DNA from: Bradyrhizobium sp. AZCC 1610
GTDB taxonomy: Bacteria; Pseudomonadota; Alphaproteobacteria; Rhizobiales; Xanthobacteraceae
Reading direction: 5' to 3'
DNA length: 64,000 nt
NCBI RefSeq assembly: GCF_036924515.1
Contig: NZ_JAZHRR010000001.1
Location: 6,109,001-6,173,000 of the forward strand
Shown here piece by piece: positions 8,290 through 17,004 of this stretch. Numbering within the stretch: the stretch's first letter is position 1; each line of letters starts with the position of its first letter. The notes below the pieces were generated by a model. The model saw nothing but the letters and a program-made list of their open reading frames with translations, was not told the origin of the DNA and ran no database searches. A program made the translations under genes and the position numbers.

Positions 8290-10161
8290 TTACTTCGCCT
8301 GCTCGAGCTTCGCGGACTTGGCGGCGTCATACCACCAGTTATCCGGCGCCCCGGTGCCTTGCGTGTAGCGTGCCGGCTTGGGCGGATGCGCGAACACATC
8401 CCAATAGGCGATCGGGTGGTTGGTGCGGAACCATTGCGGCACCCAGTAGCGGCCGGCTCGGAACACGCGATCGAGCGCGCGGCATGCGATCGTCAAATCA
8501 GCGCGCGTTTCGGCGCCGATGGCCTTGTCGACCAGCGCGTCGATCGCGGGACTGGCTACGCCCGCCAGATTGTACGATCCCTTGGTGGCGGCCGCATGCG
8601 AGGTAAAGTACGGCCGCAGGCTGTCACCCGGCGTCGGCGACATGCTCAGGCGCATAATCGCGACGTCGAAATCGAAGGACTCCACCCGCGCGCGGTACTG
8701 CACGGCGTCAATCAATCGGATGCTGGCTTCGATGCCGAGCTGTCCGAGATTCTTGATGAAGGTCGCGTGATGCGGCTGGAACGACGGCTCGTCGAGCAGG
8801 AATTCGATCGTAAAGATCTCGCCATTCGGCATTAGCCGCTTGCCGTCCTTGATGGGGAGTTTCGCATCCTGCAGCAATTGCTGCGCCTTGCGCAGCAATT
8901 GCCGGTCCTGGCCCGATCCATCCGATACCGGCGGAACGAACGGCTCGCCGAACACCTCGTCCGGCACCCGCCCGCGGAACGGCTCGAGCAGCTTCAGCTC
9001 TTCGGGCGAGGGCAGCCCGGTCGCCACCATGTCCGAATTCTGGAACGGCGAAACCGTGCGCGCATAGGCGCCGTACATCACGGTCTTGTTGGTCCATTCG
9101 AAGTCGAACGCATTGATGACCGCTTCGCGCACTTTGGGGTCTTTGAACTTGTCGCGGCGGGTGTTGAAGAACCAGCCCTGTCCACCCGACGGCAGTTCAT
9201 CCGGCAAGGTCTCGCGCTTGACCCGGCCGTCCTTGATCGCCGGAAAATCGTAACGGGTGGCCCAGATCCGCGCCGTGAATTCTTCGCGATAGAGATAGCT
9301 CTTGCCGGTAAAGCCCTCGAAGGCCACGTCGCGGTCGCGATAGAATTCATAGCGTACGGTATCGAAATTGTAGCTGCCGCGATTGACGGGAAGATCGGCC
9401 GCCCACCAGTCCTTGACCCGATCATACTCGACGTAGCGGTTGATCTCGTATCGGCCCACCTTGTATGGCCCCGAGCCGAGCGGGATTTCGATGGTCGATT
9501 CCTCGAACGGGCGCTTCGCGTAATAGGCTTTGGAGAAGATCGGCAGGCCAGCAACGTAGAGCGGGACGTCGCGCGCGCGGTTAGGCGCAAAGACAACGGT
9601 CACCTTCTCATCGTCGAGCGCCTCGGCCTTCACGAAGTCGCGCAGCTGAACCAGGATCAGCGGGTGACCCTTTTCCTTCAGCGTGTTGAGTGAGAAAGCA
9701 ACATCATGCGCGGTCAGTTTCGAGCCGTCATGAAAACGCGCCTCGGGGCGCATCGTAAAGCGGTAGGTGAGCTTGTCAGGCGAAATCGATACCGACTTTG
9801 CCGCAAGGCCGTACATCGCGTCGGGCTCGTCGTTGGCACGCGCCATCAGTGACGCAAAGGTGAGCTCCATGCCTTTCGCGCCTTCGCCCTTGAGGATGAA
9901 GGCGTTGAACGAATTGAATGTCTGGAAGGATTGATTGTAGGCACGGGTCGACGGGATCGTCGAGAACAACCCGCCCTTCGGCGCCGCCGGATTGACATAG
10001 TCGAAATGCTTGAAGTCGGCCGGGTATTTCAGGTCGCCGAACACCGACATGCCGTGCGTTTCAGTGCCCGCCTCGGAAGCGGCGGCAGCCGACCTGAGGG
10101 CGACAGCGCTCAGCGCACCGACGCCGAGACCCAGCATGTGCCGGCGATTGAATGGCGCCAT
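8290..10161 (-). CDS. yejA: extracellular peptide-binding protein YejA (copy 1)
   Basis: Periplasmic solute-binding protein (family 5) of the Yej importer. From the ATG at 10161 it is 623 residues and opens with a twin-arginine-like signal (N-R-R-H-M-L-G-L-G) followed by a hydrophobic stretch. The frame stays open upstream to 10224, but that would overlap the preceding gene and place the RR motif too deep, so 10161 is chosen. The mature protein shows SBP-family-5 features such as P-A-D-F-K-H-F-D-Y-V-N-P and T-Y-R-F-T-M-R-P-E-A-R-F-H-D-G. It is followed by yejB, yejE and yejF and preceded by a paralogue. Confidence 0.9.
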   Translation of the reverse strand: MAPFNRRHMLGLGVGALSAVALRSAAAASEAGTETHGMSVFGDLKYPADFKHFDYVNPAAPKGGLFSTIPSTRAYNQSFQTFNSFNAFILKGEGAKGMELTFASLMARANDEPDAMYGLAAKSVSISPDKLTYRFTMRPEARFHDGSKLTAHDVAFSLNTLKEKGHPLILVQLRDFVKAEALDDEKVTVVFAPNRARDVPLYVAGLPIFSKAYYAKRPFEESTIEIPLGSGPYKVGRYEINRYVEYDRVKDWWAADLPVNRGSYNFDTVRYEFYRDRDVAFEGFTGKSYLYREEFTARIWATRYDFPAIKDGRVKRETLPDELPSGGQGWFFNTRRDKFKDPKVREAVINAFDFEWTNKTVMYGAYARTVSPFQNSDMVATGLPSPEELKLLEPFRGRVPDEVFGEPFVPPVSDGSGQDRQLLRKAQQLLQDAKLPIKDGKRLMPNGEIFTIEFLLDEPSFQPHHATFIKNLGQLGIEASIRLIDAVQYRARVESFDFDVAIMRLSMSPTPGDSLRPYFTSHAAATKGSYNLAGVASPAIDALVDKAIGAETRADLTIACRALDRVFRAGRYWVPQWFRTNHPIAYWDVFAHPPKPARYTQGTGAPDNWWYDAAKSAKLEQAK

Positions 10162-10175
10162 GCGCAAGATATCGT

Positions 10176-12077
10176 TCAAGACCGTTTTCCGATCTTCGCC
10201 GCCTTGTCGGCGTCGTACCACCACAACGACGGGAAGCCCGACAGGCCGTATTTGGGCAATTCAGACGGCCGGCCAAAGCGATCCCAGCGCGCGGTACGGA
10301 CCTTGGGATAATTCCACTGCGGAACGACATAGTGGTTCCACAGCAGCACCCGGTCGAGCGCTTTGGTCGCCGCAACCAAATCATCTCGGCCCTTGGCGTA
10401 GATCAGGCGCTCGATCAATTTGTCGATCGCCGGATTCTTGATGCCGATGATATTGCGCGAACCCGCCATGTCCGCCGCCTGCGAACCCCAATACTCGCGC
10501 TGTTCATTTCCGGGTGACAACGATTCCGCCCATGACGAGACGACCACGTCGAAATCCCAGCTGCGAAGCCGGTTTTCATACTGTATCGGATCGATTGTGC
10601 GCACGCTGACGGCGATGCCAAGCCGCTCCAGCGACGGCTTGAAGAACAGCATCACCCGTTCGAAGGTCGGGTCTGCACCGAGCAATTCGAGCGCAAATTG
10701 TGCTCCCGTCTTGCTATCGACAAGCTTGCGCTCGCGCACCTCGTACCCAGCTTCCTTCAGCAACCGCAGCGCCTCACGTAGATTTTCGCGAACCGCTTCG
10801 GGACTACCGCCGATCGGATTGGCATAGGGCTTCGTGAATACCTCGGGAGGCACTTCCGCGCGTACAGCTTCGAGTATTTCCAATTCCCTGCCTTCCGGCA
10901 CCCCGCTTGATGCCAGTTCAGTGCCATCGAAGTAGCTGCTGATGCGCTTGTACTGACCGAAGAACATCTGCTTGTTCGTTTCCTCGAAATCGAACGCAAA
11001 ATTCAGCGCGCGACGCACCCGCGGATCCCTAAACTGTTCACGCCGGATATTCAGCGCGAATGCCTGCATGATTCCGGAACTGCGGTTTGGAAACTCCTCG
11101 AGCAGCACGCGCTTGTCATTGACGGCCGGGAAGTCGTAGGCCGTTGCCCAGTTCTTGGCACTGTTTTCGGTGCGCCAATCGACCTGGTCGCCCTTGAACG
11201 CCTCGAGTGCGACCGTCGAGTCCCGGAAATATTCCAGGCGCAGTTCGTCGAAATTGTTACGTCCGACATTCGTGCTGGAATCGCGCCCCCAATGGTCCTT
11301 CACACGCTCCAGCGTCAGCGTCCTTCCCGGGACAAACTCCTTGATGCGGTAGGCACCCGAACCCAGCGGCTTCTCCAGCGTCGTCGCGGAGATGTCTCGC
11401 TTGCGACCCTCGCTGTCAGCGCCCTCCCACCAATGCTTCGGCAAGATCGTGAGTTGGCCGACAATCTGCGGAAGCTCGCGATTGCCTGGCGCATCGAAGC
11501 TGAACTTGATGTCTCGTTCACCGACTTTTTCAGCTTTCACCACATGCCGATAGTAAGCCGAGTACTGCGGATGATTTTGCTTGAACGCATTGAGCGAGAA
11601 GATCACGTCGTCAGGCGTGACGGGCTTTCCGTCATGCCATTTCGCTTCCCGTCTGAGACGGTAGGTGACCCAGGAGAAATCCTCGGGATGGCTGACGGCT
11701 TCGGCCAATTCGCCGTATTCGGTCGAAACCTCATCCAGCGACTGCGTCATAAGAGATTCGTAGATCAACTGAAGGCCGCCTGCGAGCGAGCCTTTGACGC
11801 CGGCAACCACAAGATTGAAGTTATCAAACGTCCCGATCTGGATCTGACGTACGGTGCCGCCCTTCGGGGCCTCCGGATTGACGTAGTCGAAGCGCTTGAA
11901 GTCGGCTGGGTATTTGACCTCGCCGAACAGCGAGAGCGCGTGCCGCCACGGCAATTCGCCCGATGCGGGCTGGGCGTGGGCCGCTTCAATCGCGGAGACG
12001 TTCGCAGTGAGCCCGAGCGCCGGAGCCAACGTGGCCGCGGCACCGGTTTGCAGGAGATGTCGTCGGGTAATCGCCAA
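10176..12077 (-). CDS. extracellular peptide-binding protein YejA paralogue (copy 2)
   Basis: Second family-5 solute-binding protein, the first gene of the yej operon. It shares with its downstream neighbour the block F-G-x-x-K-Y-P-A-D-F-K-x-F-D-Y-V-N-P and the overall length, so the two arose by tandem duplication. A TTG at 12077 is proposed as start: it lies 9 bases after AGGA and puts the twin-arginine motif (T-R-R-H-L-L-Q) five residues in, as in copy 1. The only ATG is at 12149 and would give an unusually long n-region. The stop is 14 bases before the copy 1 start. Two binding proteins for one permease suggest widened ligand range (inference). Confidence 0.85.
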   Translation of the reverse strand: MAITRRHLLQTGAAATLAPALGLTANVSAIEAAHAQPASGELPWRHALSLFGEVKYPADFKRFDYVNPEAPKGGTVRQIQIGTFDNFNLVVAGVKGSLAGGLQLIYESLMTQSLDEVSTEYGELAEAVSHPEDFSWVTYRLRREAKWHDGKPVTPDDVIFSLNAFKQNHPQYSAYYRHVVKAEKVGERDIKFSFDAPGNRELPQIVGQLTILPKHWWEGADSEGRKRDISATTLEKPLGSGAYRIKEFVPGRTLTLERVKDHWGRDSSTNVGRNNFDELRLEYFRDSTVALEAFKGDQVDWRTENSAKNWATAYDFPAVNDKRVLLEEFPNRSSGIMQAFALNIRREQFRDPRVRRALNFAFDFEETNKQMFFGQYKRISSYFDGTELASSGVPEGRELEILEAVRAEVPPEVFTKPYANPIGGSPEAVRENLREALRLLKEAGYEVRERKLVDSKTGAQFALELLGADPTFERVMLFFKPSLERLGIAVSVRTIDPIQYENRLRSWDFDVVVSSWAESLSPGNEQREYWGSQAADMAGSRNIIGIKNPAIDKLIERLIYAKGRDDLVAATKALDRVLLWNHYVVPQWNYPKVRTARWDRFGRPSELPKYGLSGFPSLWWYDADKAAKIGKRS

Positions 12078-12310
12078 ATGCAGAATTCCTGTTGCTGACG
12101 CCAGTATCCGTGCTTTCGAAGTCCGCGATCCGCGCCGGCCCGATGACACGGACTACGCAAACAATGAGGCCCCGAGTTAGTGAGGACCCAATATAAGGCA
12201 AGGGTTCGACAGATTACGTTGCTTTTTCCTCATGATAGCAGCTTGGGAACCTCGTCGCTGCGGCGAAAAGCCCCGGTAACAACTCCGGCAACGGTAATGC
12301 GATCCCTCAA

Positions 12311-12338
12311 ACGCAAACGGCCAGGCAATGCCTGGCCG
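12311..12338 (-). terminator. rho-independent terminator of cycM
   Basis: Perfect 10-bp inverted arms (CGGCCAGGCA at 12318-12327, TGCCTGGCCG at 12329-12338). On the minus strand the hairpin is followed by TTTGCGTTTG. It lies about 40 bases beyond the cycM stop. Confidence 0.7.
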
Positions 12339-12376
12339 TCAAGTGGTCGCGAGGTCCATGCCGGACTGTCGAAATT

Positions 12377-12928
12377 TTACTTTGCCGCTGTCGGCAGCGG
12401 AGCCGGGCTTTCCGAAAGGCTGCGCAGATAGGCGATCACGTCGGCGCGTTCGCTGTCCTTCGAAATGCCGGCAAATCCCATCGCCGTGCCCGGAACAAAG
12501 CCCTTGGGACTGGCGAGAAACTTGTTGAGATCGTCATAGGTCCAGGTGCCGCCCTTGGCCTTCAGCGCAACCGAGAAATTGAACCCGCCGCGACCCTGGC
12601 CCTTCGGCTCGTTCAAGACGCCGTAGAGGTTCGGGCCGACTCGGTTGGGGCCGCCCTTCTCGAAAGTATGGCAGGCGGCGCACTTCTTGGCGGCGGCGGT
12701 GCCCTTCTCGACGGAGGCAGTCTGCAGCAGCTTCTCGATCGGCTCGGACGGCGCGGCGGCTTCCTTGGCTCCGCCGTGCGAAGCGTCTTCCTTCACGGCG
12801 ATCTCGAAGCCCGGCTTTTCCGGTTTCACGGGCGCGAAAATCGCCTGGGCCGCAAAGCTCGTCACCAGGAGAACGAGGCAGGTACCGAGGATGGCACCGA
12901 GAATCTTGTTGAGTTCGAAGGAGTCCAT
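12377..12928 (-). CDS. cycM: membrane-anchored class I cytochrome c (CycM-like)
   Basis: Electron carrier tethered to the outer face of the inner membrane, which in Bradyrhizobium japonicum passes electrons from the bc1 complex to the aa3 oxidase. The 183-residue protein has an uncleaved-looking N-terminal hydrophobic anchor (about 10-32), an Ala/Pro/Glu-rich linker and a cytochrome c domain. The haem motif C-A-A-C-H is at 83-87, and the likely axial Met is at 150 in G-T-A-M-G-F-A-G. Length and layout match B. japonicum CycM (about 184 aa). The frame is open far upstream, but the ATG at 12928 begins the conserved M-D-S-F-E-L-N-K sequence. It is divergent from kdsB. Confidence 0.92.
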   Translation of the reverse strand: MDSFELNKILGAILGTCLVLLVTSFAAQAIFAPVKPEKPGFEIAVKEDASHGGAKEAAAPSEPIEKLLQTASVEKGTAAAKKCAACHTFEKGGPNRVGPNLYGVLNEPKGQGRGGFNFSVALKAKGGTWTYDDLNKFLASPKGFVPGTAMGFAGISKDSERADVIAYLRSLSESPAPLPTAAK

Positions 12929-13138
12929 AGTTGGATCAGGCTCCAGGCCGGAAAGGTCGACTGAAGGCCGGCAAAACGGCCGCGGGTGCGCATCAGGAAT
13001 CAGGCTTTCGCGCCGCACCCTCAGCAGGGTTGAGATATCGGTTTGCCCGGGCTCTGGCAACCCGTATAAACGCGCCGACTTTCCGCCAATCCCCATCATT
13101 TCAGGCCTGTTTTTGTTGGCCCCCAGACCGCGTGCCCG

Positions 13139-13885
13139 ATGACCGAAACCCGCATCCTGGTGCTGATTCCTGCCCGCATGGCGGCGACCCGCCTGCCCGG
13201 CAAGCCGCTGCTGGATATCGGCGGCCTGCCGATGATCGTCCACGTGCTGCGGCGGGCCGAGGAGGCCAAGATCGGCCGGGTGGCGGTCGCCACCGACACG
13301 CCCGAAATCGCGGCCGCCGTGAAGGCCCATGGCGGCGAGGTGGTGATGACCCGTGCCGATCATCCCTCCGGCTCCGACCGGATCCATGAGGCCATGCGAA
13401 CGATCGATCCCGGTGGCCAGGCCGAGATCGTGGTCAACCTGCAGGGCGACTTTCCCACGATCACGCCGAGCACCATCCGTGCTGCGCTGCCGCCGCTCGA
13501 CGACCCCGCCGTCGACATTGCGACGCTGGCCTCGCAGATCCATACCGAGGAAGAGGACCAGGCCCCCAGCGTGGTGAAGGCGGTCGGCTCGCCGATCGGG
13601 CCGAACCGGCTCCGTGCGCTCTATTTCACCCGCGCCACGGCGCCTCATGGCGACGGCCCCCGCTACCACCACATCGGCCTCTACGCCTACCGCCGCGCCG
13701 CGCTGGAACGGTTCGTGGCGCTGCCCCCGTCTGCGCTGGAGCAACAGGAGAAGCTCGAGCAACTCCGCGCGCTGGAGGCCGGGATGCGGATCGACATCGC
13801 CATCGTCGACAGCGTCCCCCGCGGCGTCGACACCCCAGCCGACCTCGAAACCGCCCGCCGCATATTAGAACCTCGTTCAGGTTGA
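13139..13885 (+). CDS. kdsB: 3-deoxy-manno-octulosonate cytidylyltransferase
   Basis: Activates KDO with CTP to CMP-KDO for lipopolysaccharide core synthesis, in the cytosol. The 248-residue protein has the nucleotidyltransferase N-terminus [15 protein letters not shown], the V-V-N-L-Q-G-D motif (Asp for metal) and the Y-A-Y-R-R family block followed by [12 protein letters not shown]. Length equals the usual family length. It is divergent from cycM, with about 210 bases of shared upstream region. A hairpin terminator overlaps its stop codon. Confidence 0.95.
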   Translation: MTETRILVLIPARMAATRLPGKPLLDIGGLPMIVHVLRRAEEAKIGRVAVATDTPEIAAAVKAHGGEVVMTRADHPSGSDRIHEAMRTIDPGGQAEIVVNLQGDFPTITPSTIRAALPPLDDPAVDIATLASQIHTEEEDQAPSVVKAVGSPIGPNRLRALYFTRATAPHGDGPRYHHIGLYAYRRAALERFVALPPSALEQQEKLEQLRALEAGMRIDIAIVDSVPRGVDTPADLETARRILEPRSG

Positions 13886-13910
13886 ACGAGGCTCTACCCC
13901 TTTGTTTTTT
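13871..13910 (+). terminator. terminator after kdsB
   Basis: Stem CCTCGTTCA (13871-13879) / TGAACGAGG (13883-13891) with a three-base loop. A T-rich run (TTTGTTTTTT, 13901-13910) follows after nine bases. The stem includes the kdsB stop codon. Confidence 0.6.
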
Positions 13911-13994
13911 GACGCGTTTTCTTCACGCGAACCGGCCTCCACTTCGCTCGAAAACGCTATAGCCAAAGCCTGAGCCGCTGCTAAAAGGCCCCGC

Positions 13995-14855
13995 ATGACC
14001 AAGAAGCTCAAAATCGCATTCCAGGGCGAGCCTGGCGCCAATTCCCATATCGCCATCGTCGAAGCCTATCCCGACGCCGAGCCGTTGCCGTGCGCGACCT
14101 TCGAGGACGCGCTGTCCGCGATCGCCTCCGGCGAGGCCGACCTCGGCATGATCCCGATCGAGAATTCGGTCGCGGGCCGGGTTGCCGATATCCATCATTT
14201 GCTGCCGGCCTCCGGCCTGTTCATCGTCGGCGAATGGTTTCTGCCGATCCAGCATCAACTGATGGCGGTCCGCGGCGCCAAGCTGACCGATATCAAGACG
14301 GTGGAGAGCCACGTCCACGCGCTCGGCCAATGCCGGCGCATCATCCGCAAACTCGGCATCAAGCCGATCGTCGCGGCCGATACCGCCGGCAGCGCGCGCG
14401 ACGTTTCCGAACGCAAGGACAAGCGCGTCGCCGCGATCGCGTCGCGGCTGGCAGCGCAAATCTACGGCCTCGACATCCTGGCCGAGGATGTCGAGGACGA
14501 AACCCACAACACCACGCGCTTCGTGGTGCTGGCGCGCGAGGCGGATTGGGCCAAACCGGGATCAGGGCCGCTGGTCACAACTTTTGTTTTCCGGGTGCGC
14601 AACCTTCCCGCCGCGCTCTACAAGGCGATGGGCGGCTTTGCCACCAACGGCGTCAACATGACGAAGCTGGAAAGCTACATGGTCGACGGCAATTTCTTTG
14701 CGACCCAATTCTATGCCGACGTCGACGGCCATCCCGAGGACAAGGGCCTCGCCTTTGCGCTGGAGGAACTGAAATTCTTCTCGCGCGAATTCCGCATCGT
14801 CGGCGTCTACCCGGCGCATCCGTTCCGGGCGACGTTCAGCGAGAAGCTGGATTAA
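13995..14855 (+). CDS. pheA: prephenate dehydratase
   Basis: Converts prephenate to phenylpyruvate in phenylalanine biosynthesis. The 286-residue protein is a stand-alone dehydratase without a chorismate mutase domain. The catalytic domain occupies about 1-180, starting F-Q-G-E-P-G-A-N-S-H and including P-I-E-N-S-V-A-G-R and the active-site motif N-T-T-R-F. An ACT domain follows (about 195-275) with G-V-N-M-T-K-L-E-S-Y, the usual allosteric phenylalanine site. It is transcribed in the same direction as kdsB but has its own leader and the kdsB terminator upstream. Confidence 0.95.
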   Translation: MTKKLKIAFQGEPGANSHIAIVEAYPDAEPLPCATFEDALSAIASGEADLGMIPIENSVAGRVADIHHLLPASGLFIVGEWFLPIQHQLMAVRGAKLTDIKTVESHVHALGQCRRIIRKLGIKPIVAADTAGSARDVSERKDKRVAAIASRLAAQIYGLDILAEDVEDETHNTTRFVVLAREADWAKPGSGPLVTTFVFRVRNLPAALYKAMGGFATNGVNMTKLESYMVDGNFFATQFYADVDGHPEDKGLAFALEELKFFSREFRIVGVYPAHPFRATFSEKLD

Positions 14856-15063
14856 GGGACGCACACGCATCTGTCCTCCGTCTCCCGGCGCACGACTGCT
14901 GCCGTGGGCGCGGAGAGCGCAGATTCGTGACGTGCAACAGCCGGACCCTTACCAGCGAGCTGCGAGTTGCGCGGCATTAATGGTGCAGCGGATACGGATA
15001 TGATACGGATATTATGAAAGCGGTACTCGCGGCGTTATCAGCCGGCGTACGCCCCCTCTCCGA

Positions 15064-15429
15064 TCACCACCGGCCGTGCCAGCCCCACCCTGGACGCGGA
15101 CCCCATCCTGGACGCGGACCCCACACGGGACGCGGACCCCACACGGGCCGCGGGCGCCAAACTGGCCCGCCCCAAGCATAGGCGCCGCGCCATCCCGGAC
15201 GCACGGGGCGCGGGCCCCAACCGCCATAGGCGCCCCATCTCGGACCCGGACGCCACACGCAGCGACCCCAGGCGTTGCAGACCCAGCGGACCTGCTCGAC
15301 ATCAGCGGCCTGGCGTGAGATCTGGTCGGCCTGCGGAAGCCCGTTCGGCATCGCGGCGGAAGCTGAGCCGGCGGCAAGCATAACGCCGCCGAGGGCGGCC
15401 AACCCAACAACTGCAGATTTCAGTTCCAT
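15064..15429 (-). CDS. secreted WGPRP-repeat protein of unknown function
   Basis: Small exported protein, 121 residues. The ATG at 15429 has a strong AGGAG six bases upstream and begins a signal peptide with an A-S-A-A type cleavage site (about residue 25). The mature part opens with a short polar segment and V-R-W-V-C-N-A-W-G-R-C-V-W, then is almost entirely Gly, Pro, Arg and Trp with repeated W-G-P-R-P units. This prefix-plus-repeat layout is common in Rhizobiales proteins of unknown role, probably envelope-associated. The frame is open upstream to 15501, but that lacks a good start context. No function is assigned. Confidence 0.75.
   Translation of the reverse strand: MELKSAVVGLAALGGVMLAAGSASAAMPNGLPQADQISRQAADVEQVRWVCNAWGRCVWRPGPRWGAYGGWGPRPVRPGWRGAYAWGGPVWRPRPVWGPRPVWGPRPGWGPRPGWGWHGRW
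15091..15162. repeat. 18-bp tandem repeat inside the WGPRP gene
   Basis: Four head-to-tail 18-base units start at 15091, 15109, 15127 and 15145. The first three are nearly identical around GGACGCGGACCCCA; the fourth is diverged. They encode the W-G-P-R-P-G/V repeats on the minus strand, so the copy number may vary between strains without a frameshift. Confidence 0.85.
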
Positions 15430-15516
15430 GGTTTTTCTCCTTGGCTGGGAGACTTCAACAACTCCTTTGACAACGCTTGGTTGCTTCTGAGGCTCGAACA
15501 AACGCAGGCATGCAGA

Positions 15517-15564
15517 TCAGGAATGCTGAAAAAGCAGGAATGCTCAAGAGCAGGAATGCTCAAG
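15517..15564. repeat. 16-bp tandem repeat upstream of the WGPRP gene
   Basis: Two perfect copies of AGCAGGAATGCTCAAG (15533-15548 and 15549-15564) follow a degenerate copy around 15517-15532. They lie in the leader of the WGPRP gene, about 90-135 bases before its ATG. They might bind a regulator or be a simple slippage product. Confidence 0.8.
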
Positions 15565-15601
15565 AGAATGAGATACAGATTCGCAGAAAAGTTATCACGA
15601 T

Positions 15602-16621
15602 CTAGGCGGCGGCTTTCTTGCTCGGCCCGAACGCTTCCGCGAGCAGGCTGTACGACTTCTTCCGCGCATCGTGATCGTAGACGGCAGTGATGATCATCAA
15701 TTCATCCGGCTGACTTGCCGTAATCATCGGCTGCAGCTTCGCCAGGATCGTCGCCGGACTGCCGACGAACAGCCGCGAGCGGTTGCGCGCAACGGAAGCG
15801 CGTTCGGAATCCGTATAACTGTAGGCCTGCGCTTCCTCGACACTGGGCAGTGGCAGATACTGGCCGCGGTCGCGTCGCAGGCGGTTGAGGTCCATCGAGG
15901 TCGCGAGTTGTTCGGCTTCCGCATCGGTTTCGGCGGCAACGGCTGCGATCGCGAGGATGCCATGTGGCGTGGTACGCCAACCGGACGACTTGAAATGGTC
16001 GCGGTAGTTGGTCATCGCCGCGATCGCGTCATAGGACGCGAAATGATGCGCGAACGCGAAGCCCATGCCGACCTGTGCGGCCAGCTCCGAACTGTAATCG
16101 CTCGAGCCGAGCAGCCAGATCGGCGGCAGCGGCGTGTCGTCCGGCATCGCCACCACATTGTTATAGGGATGACCGGGTGGGAAATCGCGGGTCTCCCACA
16201 ACACCAGCTCACTCAGCCGCTCGAGGAAATCATCGCCCTCGCGGCGATCGAGCCGGCTGCGCAGTGCGTGCGCGGTGGCGCCATCGGTGCCGGGCGCGCG
16301 GCCGAGGCCGAGATCGATACGGCCGGGAAACAACGCCTCCAGCATCTTGAAGCGCTCGGCCACCACCAGCGGCGCGTGGTTGGGCAGCATCACGCCGCCG
16401 GAGCCGACGCGAATGTTCTTCGTCACCGCCGCGATCTGCCCGATCATCAAATCGGGCGCGGGACTGGCCACCGAGGCCAGGTTGTGGTGCTCGGCGAGCC
16501 AGTAGCGGACATAGCCGAGTTCATCGACATGGCGCGCCAGATCGATGCTGTTCTGCAACGCCGCGGCGGGTCTTGTGCCTGTGGTGACGACGGAAAGGTC
16601 GAGGACTGAAAGCGGGATCAT
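15602..16621 (-). CDS. LLM-class flavin-dependent oxidoreductase
   Basis: Luciferase-like FMN/F420-type oxidoreductase of the MsnO8/YhbW-like subgroup, 339 residues; the substrate cannot be told from sequence. The N-terminus is P-L-S-V-L-D-L-S, followed by Y-W-L-A-E-H-H-N, the G-S-G-G-V-M-L-P-N-H-A-P block and R-I-D-L-G-L-G-R-A-P-G-T, all typical of the TIM-barrel family. The C-terminus has G-S-P-A-T-I. It is a single gene, divergent from metF across a long AT-rich intergenic region. Confidence 0.88.
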   Translation of the reverse strand: MIPLSVLDLSVVTTGTRPAAALQNSIDLARHVDELGYVRYWLAEHHNLASVASPAPDLMIGQIAAVTKNIRVGSGGVMLPNHAPLVVAERFKMLEALFPGRIDLGLGRAPGTDGATAHALRSRLDRREGDDFLERLSELVLWETRDFPPGHPYNNVVAMPDDTPLPPIWLLGSSDYSSELAAQVGMGFAFAHHFASYDAIAAMTNYRDHFKSSGWRTTPHGILAIAAVAAETDAEAEQLATSMDLNRLRRDRGQYLPLPSVEEAQAYSYTDSERASVARNRSRLFVGSPATILAKLQPMITASQPDELMIITAVYDHDARKKSYSLLAEAFGPSKKAAA

Positions 16622-16738
16622 GGCGCTAAACTAGTGCGGCGAGCGAAGCCGACAAAGGCCTGGCTGGCGCAGGTCAGGCCCGCGCTTGTGGGGAATAGGG
16701 AGTGTCGCATCGCAGACCGTGAGTGGGACGATTTGTGA

Positions 16739-16924
16739 TATATTCAAGAATATACGCGTTTGCCCACCATCTTTCACGCTCGACCAGATCCCAACCCATC
16801 CTTAATTAACTGGTTTTGCTATATAATTATTTCATTGACCGTTGCCCAACACACTTCTTAGTCGGTCAATATTTCGTATATTTCTGTTCTTATTGGGCCA
16901 TTTCCCATCGCTGATGGGCTGTTT
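16739..16924 (+). promoter_or_regulatory. AT-rich leader/promoter region of metF-metH with three inverted repeats
   Basis: The 383-base gap between the LLM gene and metF has no ORF. It contains TATATTC-AA-GAATATA (16739-16754), an 8-bp inverted pair ATTGACCG (16834-16841) / CGGTCAAT (16863-16870), and a hairpin CCCATC-GCT-GATGGG (16904-16918). TTGACCG recurs at about 16922. The first repeat looks like a regulator site. The others could form an RNA leader or be operator half-sites. I could not match them to a known SAM or SAH riboswitch. Confidence 0.4.
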
Positions 16925-17004
16925 GACCGGCCCTGCTTGGCTTATTTTAGCTGACGGCCGCTAGGCCTGTGCCTGTCCATTTCTGTGGAGCTTTTGTAAG
17001 TGTC

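Noticed and set aside
12929..13762. Upstream in-frame extension of cycM over kdsB
   Set aside because: It lies antisense to kdsB. The real ATG at 12928 begins the conserved membrane anchor.
15076..15318. Possible CRISPR-like array in the repeated segment
   Set aside because: The 18-bp units are contiguous without spacers and encode protein repeats.
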